A stretch of 64,000 nt of DNA from Anaerosporobacter mobilis DSM 15930 (GTDB lineage Bacteria > Bacillota > Clostridia > Lachnospirales > Lachnospiraceae), in the NCBI RefSeq assembly GCF_900142955.1, contig NZ_FRCP01000008.1:282090-346089 (forward strand), read 5' to 3'. The notes below the pieces were generated by a model, which did not search any database, was not told the origin of the DNA, and was given only the letters and a program-made list of their open reading frames with translations. Each line of letters opens with the position of its first letter. Positions within the stretch are counted from its first letter, which is position 1. The translations under genes and the position numbers were made by a program. This document shows positions 41,676-50,859 of this stretch, piece after piece.

Positions 41676-42686
41676 ATGGCAACCATTAAAGATATCGCTG
41701 CATACACAGGCGTTAGTTGCACAACAGTTTCCAATGTAATTCATGGACGATCTACACGTGTTTCTCCCGAAACGGAGAACAAAATTAATGAAGCCATTAA
41801 AACACTTGGCTATATTCCAAACATGTCTGCAAGAGCACTCGTTTCAAGTTCCTCCAAGGTAATTGCTCTTATTAATCATATCGTTACAGATAAAGAGCTT
41901 AATTTTATGGACGACCCTTTTCAAGCCACTTTTGTTGGCATCATTGAGTCCGTATTACGTGAACATGGGTATTATCTTATGGTTCGTACTGTTGAAACCA
42001 GTGACGAGTTGCTTGCCTTTTTACAAACCTGGAATGTAGATGGGCTTTTTATCACAGGTATGTTTCGTGATAATTTTTTTGATGCCCTTACTACTCTTGA
42101 TCTTCCAATTATCTTTATAGACAGTTATGTTCATCATCCAAACTTTTGTAATGTTGGCTTGGAGGATTTCAAGGGCAGTTATCAAGCAACCCAATATCTG
42201 ATTAAACACGGCCATAAGCACATTGCTTTTGCCTCACCTTCTATTAAAGACGGTGGCGTATTACAGGAGCGGTTCCTAGGTTATAAAGCAGCTCTTACAG
42301 AAGGTGGAATTCCCTTCAATAAATCCATTGTTTTTCAATATGAAATGGATCTTGCTTCTTGCCAAGAACTTAGTAATGAGCTTATACAATATCCTGAAGT
42401 TACCGCCATAGTTACCTCTGCAGATATTATGGCAGCCGGTATTATTAGAGGGCTACGTGCTAATGGTATTCGCGTTCCAGAAGATATCTCTATTATTGGA
42501 TTTGACGACTTGAATATCTGTCAACTCATTACACCAACGCTAACTACCATTCATCAGGATATGCATCTTAAAGGAAGTGTCGCCGTGGATTTTATGGTAC
42601 AAAAATTAGAAGGCAAGACTCTTTCACAAACGGAAATCGTCTTGCCCATACATCTGGTTGAGCGAAACAGCGTTCGCACCTTATAA
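41676..42686 (+). CDS. LacI-family sugar-responsive regulator
   Basis: 336 residues. The HTH is ATIKDIAAYTGVSCTTVSNV with a hinge helix near MSARALVSSSSK. The periplasmic-binding-type sensor domain has DGLFITGMF, FIDSYVHHP, SIIGFDDLNICQLITPTLTTI. It probably binds the GTTTAACGTTAAAC sites before the importer operon, the chemoreceptor gene and its own promoter, and releases them on sugar binding. Its end overlaps the end of the convergent GH65 gene by 6 nt. The ribosome site is GGTTGGGG. Confidence 0.92.
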   Translation: MATIKDIAAYTGVSCTTVSNVIHGRSTRVSPETENKINEAIKTLGYIPNMSARALVSSSSKVIALINHIVTDKELNFMDDPFQATFVGIIESVLREHGYYLMVRTVETSDELLAFLQTWNVDGLFITGMFRDNFFDALTTLDLPIIFIDSYVHHPNFCNVGLEDFKGSYQATQYLIKHGHKHIAFASPSIKDGGVLQERFLGYKAALTEGGIPFNKSIVFQYEMDLASCQELSNELIQYPEVTAIVTSADIMAAGIIRGLRANGIRVPEDISIIGFDDLNICQLITPTLTTIHQDMHLKGSVAVDFMVQKLEGKTLSQTEIVLPIHLVERNSVRTL

Positions 42687-44876
42687 TGGATTTATTACTG
42701 CACTATCCTTTGTTTCTATTATTTCATATAATTGATTTTGATATTTGATCGTAAACCTCAGTTTTTTCCATTGTTCAGGAAGCTGAGGTTTTACTTTTAG
42801 CTCTCCATCCTCGACATATACTCCACCAAATCCTTGTATTGCTGTCATATATGCTCCCCCAGCCGCTGCCGGGTGCGTACCTCCTATATATACTAACCCT
42901 GCCCATTCTTTACCTCCTGGAAGCAAATCTGCACTTGCTGATTTCATGAAGAAAGAATATGCTTTCTGTGGCATTCCACAGCGGCAAGCCAGCAGCGCAT
43001 ACATACATGCGCTTAACGAAGAACCATGCTCTGTACGCGGTTCATAGTATCTCCAATTCTTTAACATTACTTCTTCCGAGAAATCCTCCGAAAACATAGT
43101 CAGCCAAGTTACTACATCGGCCTGTTTAATAACTTTTGTTTGTGAGGCAACACCATATGCACCACCCCAGTATTCTTTTTCATGAAGAAGTCTTCCTTTA
43201 ACTTCTTCCACAGACGCATCTTCTAACTTTCCATATCCATCAAATTGTTCTAATACTCCATTCTCATCTGGCTTAGGTATAAAGATTCGTTCTGCAGCTT
43301 CTCTATAATCCATCTTACAACGTTCTACATCATAATTGTCTTCTATCTTCTCAATTGTCTCTTTCGAGAATTTCATTAGATCATCTAACAATTTTGCTGC
43401 GGTTTCAAAGGTGAACTTCGCCATTCTATTGGTATAACCATTATTGTTTACTCGTTCATGATATTCGTCTGGTCCAATTACATCGTGTAACTCATATTGA
43501 TCAGAATGGACTTTCTTTACTAATAAGAAGTCGTAAAACTTAGCACATTCTAATATGGTTTCAATTCCCCCCTGTTCAAGGAAACGTTGATCTCCTGTAA
43601 TCTTAACATAACGCATAATTCCGTAAACAATGGCAGCAGATATATGTATCTGCTTATCTTTAAAATGTGTTCGCATTGGGCGCTTAGTAAACACATCCGT
43701 GACATTGTAATCACTACATGCATCGTAACCACCTTCTTGACTTTCCCATGCATAAAAGGCACCTTCATATCCATAACTTTCAGCCTTCTTTTTTGCTCCC
43801 TCAAGAGTATCAATGCGATAACGTAATAAAGTTTTAGCTACTTCTGGCTGTGTATATAAGAAGTAATCTAGCATAAACATTTCTGTATCCCAAAACACTG
43901 CCCCCTTGTATGTCTGTCCAGATAACCCTCTTGCTGCAATTGATAAACTATCACTATGCCTTGGAGCGATACATTGTAGATGATATAACGAGTAATTCAG
44001 TGCTTCCATGGCTTCTGGATCACCCTCGATATATATCTCTGCTGTTTTCCAATGCTCTTCCCAGATATTCATGTGAGTCGACTTACAAACCTCATATCCT
44101 CTTTGTAAAGCTTCTCTTACTTCTTTTTTCGCTGCCTCTTCTGGCTCTTTGCAATCTTTACTGGTATATATCGCTACCATCTTATCTAAATCTATCTTTT
44201 TATTTGCCTCTGTTATAAGGCAAATCCGATGTAGCAATTTACGTCCTTCTTTCTTACGTTTTCTCTCATATGGATGATTAACAGATATCTCCTCTGCTAC
44301 AGCAACCCGATCTTTATTCTCATGGGTAATTCCTGTGGCGGTAAATATATCTTCTTCCTCAAAAAGCAATTGATCATAATGAGGGCCGTGAATATCCCAT
44401 ACATCTCCATCAATTCCAGTTAGAATCTCAACATCTGCATGGAAATCCGCAAGAATACTATACCTCATACAGATAAGATGCACCTTATCATAATGGGCAA
44501 ACCTTTCACAAGTAACCGTAATATTCCCTCGCCTCGTTTCCCACCTTGTAATTCTGGTGACGATCCCGTGACGATAGTTTACTTCTTGTTCATGATTTAC
44601 TGGTTCATTCTTTGGCAAGTCATAATAAACTCCATCTATTTTTATTCTAGTATATAAGCCATTGGGTGCGTTAAGAGGCTCTCTCCACCCATTACCAACC
44701 TGATCGTATATTCCTGCTAAGTTAATAGATGGCAGATACTCCTTATCAAATTCCTCTAGGGTACCTCTTATACCAAGATACCCATTACCACATAAGAATT
44801 TATTCCCATTGCTTGTAACTTTATCTTCTGAAAAGCCACTTTCTTTGATGGTCCAATTCTTCAAATCGGCAATCAT
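42681..44876 (-). CDS. GH65 disaccharide phosphorylase 1
   Basis: 731 residues with GH65 layout: N-terminal beta-sandwich (1-260), linker, (alpha/alpha)6 barrel with AVFWDTEMFMLDYFLY (near 326) and catalytic acid Glu471 in VIGPDEYHERVNNNGYTN, and a C-terminal beta-sheet domain with GGTHPAAAGGAYM for phosphate binding. GH65 enzymes split alpha-glucobioses with phosphate, inverting, to beta-glucose-1-phosphate plus the acceptor. No signal peptide. It is last in the operon behind the second GH65 (3-nt gap). Specificity (nigerose, kojibiose, glucosyl-rhamnose or other) cannot be read here. Confidence 0.93.
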   Translation of the reverse strand: MIADLKNWTIKESGFSEDKVTSNGNKFLCGNGYLGIRGTLEEFDKEYLPSINLAGIYDQVGNGWREPLNAPNGLYTRIKIDGVYYDLPKNEPVNHEQEVNYRHGIVTRITRWETRRGNITVTCERFAHYDKVHLICMRYSILADFHADVEILTGIDGDVWDIHGPHYDQLLFEEEDIFTATGITHENKDRVAVAEEISVNHPYERKRKKEGRKLLHRICLITEANKKIDLDKMVAIYTSKDCKEPEEAAKKEVREALQRGYEVCKSTHMNIWEEHWKTAEIYIEGDPEAMEALNYSLYHLQCIAPRHSDSLSIAARGLSGQTYKGAVFWDTEMFMLDYFLYTQPEVAKTLLRYRIDTLEGAKKKAESYGYEGAFYAWESQEGGYDACSDYNVTDVFTKRPMRTHFKDKQIHISAAIVYGIMRYVKITGDQRFLEQGGIETILECAKFYDFLLVKKVHSDQYELHDVIGPDEYHERVNNNGYTNRMAKFTFETAAKLLDDLMKFSKETIEKIEDNYDVERCKMDYREAAERIFIPKPDENGVLEQFDGYGKLEDASVEEVKGRLLHEKEYWGGAYGVASQTKVIKQADVVTWLTMFSEDFSEEVMLKNWRYYEPRTEHGSSLSACMYALLACRCGMPQKAYSFFMKSASADLLPGGKEWAGLVYIGGTHPAAAGGAYMTAIQGFGGVYVEDGELKVKPQLPEQWKKLRFTIKYQNQLYEIIETKDSAVINPL

Positions 44877-44879
44877 AAG

Positions 44880-47198
44880 CTATCCTCTCCATTCTACTGG
44901 AATTGTGATTTCTGTTGCTTTTTGGTTAATTTCATAGATATTACCGTAAACACATATTGTTACTGGTATATCTTCTAATGTGTACAACTGAATTCTCTCT
45001 TTTCCAACTTCAACTGAAATTACTTGTTGTTTATACGTAATATGGAATGAATATCCTTGCCACTCTTTTGGTATAGAAGGATTTAACTCTAGATGCTCTC
45101 CATCTGATCGCATACCTCCAAAACCATATACAATGTTCATCCAAGCTGCTGAGATTGATGTTGTATGTAAGCCTTGCCCACTATTACGATTGTAATTATC
45201 TAAGTCCATTCTTGTTGCAAATTGAAAGAGCTCATAAGCTTCCTCATGTTTTTTCAATTGAGATGCTAATATGGAATGAACGGAAGGCGATAAGGAACTT
45301 TCATGAATACATTTTGGTTCATAGAACTCATAATTTGCCTTTAATTCTTCCTCTGTGAAGTTATTGTTAAACAATAACATAAACATCAAAACATCTGGTT
45401 GCTTAATCATATCGTTTCGATAGATCCTGTCATATGACCAGTGATCATACAGCGGAAAATCCTCAATTGGTATTGTATCTACATCTACATGAGGCAAATT
45501 AAAAAATCCTTCATGTTGTTCATAGATTCTTGTCATTTCATCTTTCGGAAGGTACATACATTTCCACATCTTGTTCCACTCAGACAATTCATCATCTGTA
45601 ACTTGTAGATTTTCTCTTACTTTACTATACTGTTCTTCGTGGATTTCCTTAAACTGCTCTAATACTGTTATGGTATATGATAACGTGAATTTCGCCATAT
45701 AGTTGGTATAACAATTATGATTAACCATCATCTGGAATTCATCAGGGCCCATAACACTATAAAAGCCATAACGAGTTTGGTCTGCTGACCAACTTCCTCT
45801 TGTTGCTAACATTCTACACACTTCCACAAGCATTTCAATTCCGTTCTCATACAGAAAATCTTTATCTGCCGTTATCTTATCATACAACCAAATTCCATAT
45901 GCTACTGCAGTTGATGCCTGTAATTGAAGGCTTGCATGCTGCCACAAATTACAACATTCTCTTCCACTAATTGTTGCTACCGGATAGAAGGCTCCCTTAC
46001 AATCCAAATCCATAGCCCTTTGCCTTGCTTCTGGTAATGTTACGTATCGATACAACAAGAGATTCTTCGCAGCTTGTAGATTATTGAACAAGAAGAACGG
46101 TAAACAATAGGTCTCCGTATCCCAGAATGCATTGCCGTTATACGCTTCTCCTGTTAATCCTTTTGCTCCAATGTTGTTTCCCATTCTAGCCCCATGATAG
46201 GTCTGGAACATCTGGAAGATACAGAACCTGATTCCTTGTTGATTCTCTTCATCTCCATCGATTCTAATATCAGAGTTCTTCCATACCTGCTCCCACCAAC
46301 TTGCGCTTTCCTCATATAACTTCTCGTAAGTAAGCGTTTGAAGGTAATTCTCCACATCCTTACATTCTCTTTGGAATTCACTCTCTTCTCCATCCGTTTC
46401 AGCACGATACACAACGTTATCTACAATTTTAGTAAGACTTACTGTCTCATTTTGCTGTAACTCATATACAAATGTATTGGTTAAAACCTTCGAATCTACC
46501 GTCTCGTTATGTAGAGTTTCAACTTGATTAGCCGATGGAATAAAACGTGCTCCCGAATACACTTGATGTTTTGATTGAAGTGTAGTTCCTCGCAATGCTA
46601 GATACTCTTCCTTATCTACCACCTTTTTACAATCCCAGAAATTTCTTTGTCTTGATTGATGGATAATAGAAAAATCCATTCCTGACTCTACTTCTAGTTT
46701 TCCACTAAAGTTAAGTGCTTTGATTGTGATTTTCTGCACTCCAATATGAGCATTAACCATTGATAAAAATCGTTCAAACTTTATCTCAATCTCTTTTCCA
46801 CTCTGGGTAATCCATACCAGATTTCTTGTAAGAATTCCAGTTCTCATATCAAGAATCCTTTGGTAATTACGTATCTTAGATTGATTGAGATCTAAATATT
46901 CTCCATCTACTAAGATTCTTGTATATATCCAATCTACAGAATTCACCATGAAATCTGTCTGATCAACAATCCCCTTGTAAGAAGATCCTTCTAATTTCTC
47001 ATTCTCATATACGCCATTAAAATAACTTCCTAAAAGCGTATCTCCTGAATATCCTTCTTCAAAATATCCACGAATTCCCATATACTCATTTCCTAATGAG
47101 TATACCGATTCTGCTACTTTACTGTAGTTTTTGTCAAATCCATCTTCTACAATCTTCCATGGATCTACCCTGAAATATTTGTCTGCTATTTTTCCCAT
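44880..47198 (-). CDS. GH65 disaccharide phosphorylase 2
   Basis: 772 residues, a divergent paralogue of the neighbouring GH65. NAFWDTETYCLPFFLFNN is near residue 357 and catalytic Glu487 is in VMGPDEFQMMVNHNCYTNY. The phosphate loop region is GLHTTSISAAWMN, versus THPAAAGGAYM in the other copy. The barrel pocket residues differ strongly between the two, so they likely act on different linkages or chain ends. It lies 11 nt downstream of the permease gene, which places both enzymes under the importer promoter. Confidence 0.92.
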   Translation of the reverse strand: MGKIADKYFRVDPWKIVEDGFDKNYSKVAESVYSLGNEYMGIRGYFEEGYSGDTLLGSYFNGVYENEKLEGSSYKGIVDQTDFMVNSVDWIYTRILVDGEYLDLNQSKIRNYQRILDMRTGILTRNLVWITQSGKEIEIKFERFLSMVNAHIGVQKITIKALNFSGKLEVESGMDFSIIHQSRQRNFWDCKKVVDKEEYLALRGTTLQSKHQVYSGARFIPSANQVETLHNETVDSKVLTNTFVYELQQNETVSLTKIVDNVVYRAETDGEESEFQRECKDVENYLQTLTYEKLYEESASWWEQVWKNSDIRIDGDEENQQGIRFCIFQMFQTYHGARMGNNIGAKGLTGEAYNGNAFWDTETYCLPFFLFNNLQAAKNLLLYRYVTLPEARQRAMDLDCKGAFYPVATISGRECCNLWQHASLQLQASTAVAYGIWLYDKITADKDFLYENGIEMLVEVCRMLATRGSWSADQTRYGFYSVMGPDEFQMMVNHNCYTNYMAKFTLSYTITVLEQFKEIHEEQYSKVRENLQVTDDELSEWNKMWKCMYLPKDEMTRIYEQHEGFFNLPHVDVDTIPIEDFPLYDHWSYDRIYRNDMIKQPDVLMFMLLFNNNFTEEELKANYEFYEPKCIHESSLSPSVHSILASQLKKHEEAYELFQFATRMDLDNYNRNSGQGLHTTSISAAWMNIVYGFGGMRSDGEHLELNPSIPKEWQGYSFHITYKQQVISVEVGKERIQLYTLEDIPVTICVYGNIYEINQKATEITIPVEWRG

Positions 47199-47209
47199 AC
47201 TAGCCTCTC

Positions 47210-48121
47210 TTATCCTTTTACTGCACCTGCTGTTGCTCCATCTGTAATTTGTTTTTGAAATAATGCGAATAATACGGTAGGTGGTATAATCGCAAATAAC
47301 GTTGCACGTAATACACTGACCGCATCTGTTGGCGTATCTTTAAACGAGAATAGCTTAACCATTACTGTTTCCTTACCTGAACCATTCAGTACAAGGTATG
47401 GTAATAAGAAATCTGACCAAGCCGCCGTAATTGCAAAGATAACTACTACCATAATAATTGGTTTGGATAATGGTATCATGATAGTACTAAATACTTTCAA
47501 GACACCTGCTCCATCGAGTTTGGCTGCCTCCAAAATTTCTTTTGGTATCTCTTGAAAGAATTCTTTGAAAATTACTACATAGAATGCATTGGCACCAAAT
47601 GCTAACCACAGTGGTACAAATGTACCATTCAAACCAACTAGGTTGATATTTCGAAATACTGCAACAATACTAGTAGTTGCTGGTATTAACAAGCTCCACA
47701 TAACTAGACCATAGGCAATCTTGTATCCCTTCGGACGTAATACAGCAAATCCATAAGCCAATAGGCCGTTGAAGATTACTGCACAGATTACGCTACCTCC
47801 TACACTGATAAAGGAGTTAATATAATACCTTTGGAATTTTAAAGCATTCCAGCTCTCCTGTAGTTTTGACAAATCAAAACTTTTTGGAATTATAGATACT
47901 TCTCTTGTAAATTCCTTGATATCTTTGAAACTGGCTAAGAATACCCACAGAATTGGGAATACACTAACAACCACAAAACTTAGACAAAGAATCATAATTA
48001 TAATACACAGAATCTTAACTTTAGTGGAATGAACATCAAATCCTCTAATCACACCATCTTTTTTATCTTCATACTTTCCGAAAAACTTATTATGTTTTTT
48101 ACCTAGATCTCTTTTACTCAT
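47210..48121 (-). CDS. ABC sugar transporter permease (MalG type)
   Basis: 303 residues with six membrane helices. The EAA loop EAAKLDGAGVLKVFSTIMIPLSKP (shown in part) is near residue 200 and docks the ATPase. The N-terminal cytoplasmic stretch of about 35 basic residues is longer than usual. It pairs with the MalF-type permease 13 nt upstream. No ATPase is encoded here, so a shared MsmK-like ATPase elsewhere is expected. Confidence 0.92.
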   Translation of the reverse strand: MSKRDLGKKHNKFFGKYEDKKDGVIRGFDVHSTKVKILCIIIMILCLSFVVVSVFPILWVFLASFKDIKEFTREVSIIPKSFDLSKLQESWNALKFQRYYINSFISVGGSVICAVIFNGLLAYGFAVLRPKGYKIAYGLVMWSLLIPATTSIVAVFRNINLVGLNGTFVPLWLAFGANAFYVVIFKEFFQEIPKEILEAAKLDGAGVLKVFSTIMIPLSKPIIMVVVIFAITAAWSDFLLPYLVLNGSGKETVMVKLFSFKDTPTDAVSVLRATLFAIIPPTVLFALFQKQITDGATAGAVKG

Positions 48122-48134
48122 ATTACACCACCTC

Positions 48135-49016
48135 CTATTCCTCAGATGATTTGGTAAGTTTCATATATAATCCACTTAAGATTACCAATATGATACATAT
48201 CATAACCGATAATGCTGCTGCCGCTGGAAAATTAAAGTCTCTGAACGCATACTGATACATTAACATCATTAAAGATACACTTGCACCATTTGGTCCTCCA
48301 TTGGTCATTACCATAGGTTCATACATAATCTGAAATACTGAAATAATTTGAAGTATCATCATTGTCTTTCCAATTCCAGCTATGCTTGGTATTGTAATAT
48401 GACGGATTCTCTTCCATATACCGGCTCCATCCACTGTAGCTGCTTCATATAAATCAGGACTAATGCCACTAATATTAGCCATATATATCAATGCTGTTGC
48501 TCCAGCTCCCTTCCATGTCATCGTTAGAATAATTAGAGGAATTGTCCACTTAGGGTTTGTAAGCCACGCCTGTGCATCAATTCCTATCTTAGAGAGCATT
48601 ATGTTTAACACTCCTGTCTTACCTGGGATAAAAAAGTAGCTCCATATCCATACTGTTGCCAACCCTGGAACAATATTAGGGAAATAGATACCTGTTCTAA
48701 AAAACCCTTTTAAATGTACTGTTTCTGATATTAATATACCTAAAATAATAGGTACTATAAACCCAATTGCTAAAGACCATAATGTATAGGAAAATGTGTT
48801 TTTAAATGCTTTAATAAACGTAGGATTATTTAGTACCTTTATATAATTTTCAAATCCAACAAATTCTTTTATTTCATATCCAACTGCACTATGAAGTGAA
48901 AGTCTGATATTCTCTATAAGTGGTTCCCACACAAAGAAAGCAAACAAGATAAGTGTAGGCACCATCACTAACCAACCTATCGTATCACGCTTTTTCCATT
49001 TTATTTTATCCTTCAC
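48135..49016 (-). CDS. ABC sugar transporter permease (MalF type)
   Basis: 293 residues with six membrane helices; EAATVDGAGIWKRIRHITIP is the EAA coupling loop near residue 190. It belongs to the CUT1 family that imports di- and oligosaccharides. It follows the binding-protein gene by 153 nt; that gap has a partial inverted repeat (GACTGCCA/TGGCAGTC, near 49093-49135) that could reduce downstream expression. Confidence 0.92.
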   Translation of the reverse strand: MKDKIKWKKRDTIGWLVMVPTLILFAFFVWEPLIENIRLSLHSAVGYEIKEFVGFENYIKVLNNPTFIKAFKNTFSYTLWSLAIGFIVPIILGILISETVHLKGFFRTGIYFPNIVPGLATVWIWSYFFIPGKTGVLNIMLSKIGIDAQAWLTNPKWTIPLIILTMTWKGAGATALIYMANISGISPDLYEAATVDGAGIWKRIRHITIPSIAGIGKTMMILQIISVFQIMYEPMVMTNGGPNGASVSLMMLMYQYAFRDFNFPAAAALSVMICIILVILSGLYMKLTKSSEE

Positions 49017-49169
49017 TGCCAGACACCTCCTTGACGCTTTTGAATCCTTTCTTTATATCGATACGGAATGTTCTATTGATTAAATCATGAATGTGACTGC
49101 CACTTAGAATTTATCGTCTTCATTCATGGCAGTCACACAAATTATTATATCACTACATTATACTTAATA

Positions 49170-50648
49170 TTATTGTGCTGCATCTAACATAGACTGATAA
49201 TTTTTATTAGCAGTATCCATAAGAGCCTTTACATCAGCATTCTTATCTGTAAGCACAGCTTGTAATACATTCGTTAATTCGCCATACATTTCTTGAGTTA
49301 ATCCTGGTTCTTCTACTCGTAATCCTTCTGAAGAAGTAGCATCAAAATATGATTGGAACATCTTAGGATCTACATTCTGGAACTCTTTTACTACTGCAAG
49401 TTGTGCATCAATATAATCTTGATTTGTCCAACTTGGGAAAGGTTGAATTACAGGTACACCATTGTTAACTCTGTTTTGAGCATCTGCTTTCAAGCCTGCA
49501 ATAACATTGTCATTAACTTCTGGAGCTCTACCCATTACTTCTAAGAAATCTAAAGCTGCATTGATTTCTTCTGAAGTTGCATCTTTAGAGAACATATATG
49601 GTGTTCCACCATATAATGAGAATTGACCGCCATCACCTGCTGGAATTGGACACATAGCCAATTTATCAACTGGTAAACCATTTACTTGAGTTGGTTGAGC
49701 AACTGCATCGTTTGCTCCAATGTACATAGCTGCATTTCCTGTTCCAATTTGAGTAAATCCTGTACCCCAATCTTCATTCGTAGGATCTGCTGTTAATACA
49801 TCATAATCCCATTTTAATGATTTAACATATTCCATTGCTTTAATTGCTTCTGGGGAATTTAAATTTGCTTTATATGTACCATCATCGTTTGCTATACTTA
49901 AAGTTGCTCCAAATGCCCATGCTATATTAGAGAAGTGCCATCCACCCGCTCCATCTTTTGCAAGTAAACAAAGTCCTGCGGAGCCTGTTTTATCTTTGAT
50001 TGTCTTTGCAGTTTCAGCAAGTTCTGCCCAAGTTTTTGGATAAATTGGATAACCATCTGCATCTACAAGACCTGCTTCTTCGAATAATTCTACATTTAAC
50101 ATCATACCAAGTGCATATCCATCTCTAGGAACTCCATAAACTCTTCCATTTTCATCTGAAAGGATATCTTTAATCGCTGGATTCATCTTATCTAACCAAC
50201 CACGTGCCTGTAATTCATCAGTAATATCAGCAACAGCACCTGCTTTAATTAATTTTTGTGGTTCAGTAAACCATGTTTCAAAAATAGTAGGAGTATTTCC
50301 TGATTGTACCATTGGCATAAATGTATCTGCTGCATACTTATAATAGGCTGGCTTATAAGTAACATTAGGGTTTGTTGCCTTCAAAGCTTCTACGTATCCC
50401 TCATACACTTTGATATCTTCTGTAAGTGTATCTTCAGGCCAGATACCAAGTGTAACTGATACTGGTTCAGCCTTTGGTTCATCTTCTTTCACAGTATCTG
50501 TTGTTGAATTATCACTGGCTTCTGTTGATGTTGCATTAGTGTTGTTTTTCTTCCCATCTTGTTTGTCAGTCTTTTGGCAACCTACCATTAAGTTTGCTGC
50601 CATCGTAGCTACAAGTACCATACTAAGTAACTTTTTGCTTTTTCTCAT
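49170..50648 (-). CDS. Extracellular sugar-binding lipoprotein (ABC importer)
   Basis: 492 residues. The signal peptide has lipobox ANLMVGC near residue 23, then a Thr/Asn/Glu-rich tether to about residue 60 and a CUT1-type solute-binding fold (PTIFETWFTEP, GVPRDGYALGMMLN, AMYIGANDAVAQP). It captures the oligosaccharide outside the cell for the two permeases. It is first in the operon SBP-permease-permease-GH65-GH65. Expression starts from a consensus promoter overlapped by a perfect LacI operator. The ribosome site is AAGGGAGAAG. Confidence 0.93.
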   Translation of the reverse strand: MRKSKKLLSMVLVATMAANLMVGCQKTDKQDGKKNNTNATSTEASDNSTTDTVKEDEPKAEPVSVTLGIWPEDTLTEDIKVYEGYVEALKATNPNVTYKPAYYKYAADTFMPMVQSGNTPTIFETWFTEPQKLIKAGAVADITDELQARGWLDKMNPAIKDILSDENGRVYGVPRDGYALGMMLNVELFEEAGLVDADGYPIYPKTWAELAETAKTIKDKTGSAGLCLLAKDGAGGWHFSNIAWAFGATLSIANDDGTYKANLNSPEAIKAMEYVKSLKWDYDVLTADPTNEDWGTGFTQIGTGNAAMYIGANDAVAQPTQVNGLPVDKLAMCPIPAGDGGQFSLYGGTPYMFSKDATSEEINAALDFLEVMGRAPEVNDNVIAGLKADAQNRVNNGVPVIQPFPSWTNQDYIDAQLAVVKEFQNVDPKMFQSYFDATSSEGLRVEEPGLTQEMYGELTNVLQAVLTDKNADVKALMDTANKNYQSMLDAAQ

Positions 50649-50676
50649 AAACTTCTCCCTTCAAAATCTGTTTAGA

Positions 50677-50688
50677 TTTAACGTTAAA
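50677..50688. promoter_or_regulatory. LacI operator O2 in the importer leader
   Basis: TTTAACGTTAAA, a perfect 12-bp palindrome, centred 100 bp downstream of operator O1. The spacing would allow a DNA loop. Confidence 0.6.
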
Positions 50689-50775
50689 ACTCTGTTAAAA
50701 TATATCTAGTAAGGTATTATTATCTAGTTAATATAAACTAATTAAACCTCTTACTTTGTTCTAGTTTTACAGTTG

Positions 50776-50789
50776 GTTTAACGTTAAAC
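50776..50789. promoter_or_regulatory. LacI operator O1 at the importer start site
   Basis: GTTTAACGTTAAAC, a perfect 14-bp palindrome, 2 bp downstream of the -10 element and thus over the transcription start. Confidence 0.7.
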
Positions 50790-50791
50790 TT

Positions 50792-50820
50792 ATAATAACA
50801 CTAGCAAATATGTTTGTCAA
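50792..50820 (-). promoter_or_regulatory. Promoter of the sugar importer/phosphorylase operon
   Basis: TTGACA (50815-50820), 17 bp, TATTAT (50792-50797) on the minus strand. Confidence 0.7.
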
Positions 50821-50859
50821 GTGGCTATTTTTTTATTATTTTATGTTGCTATTGTATAA

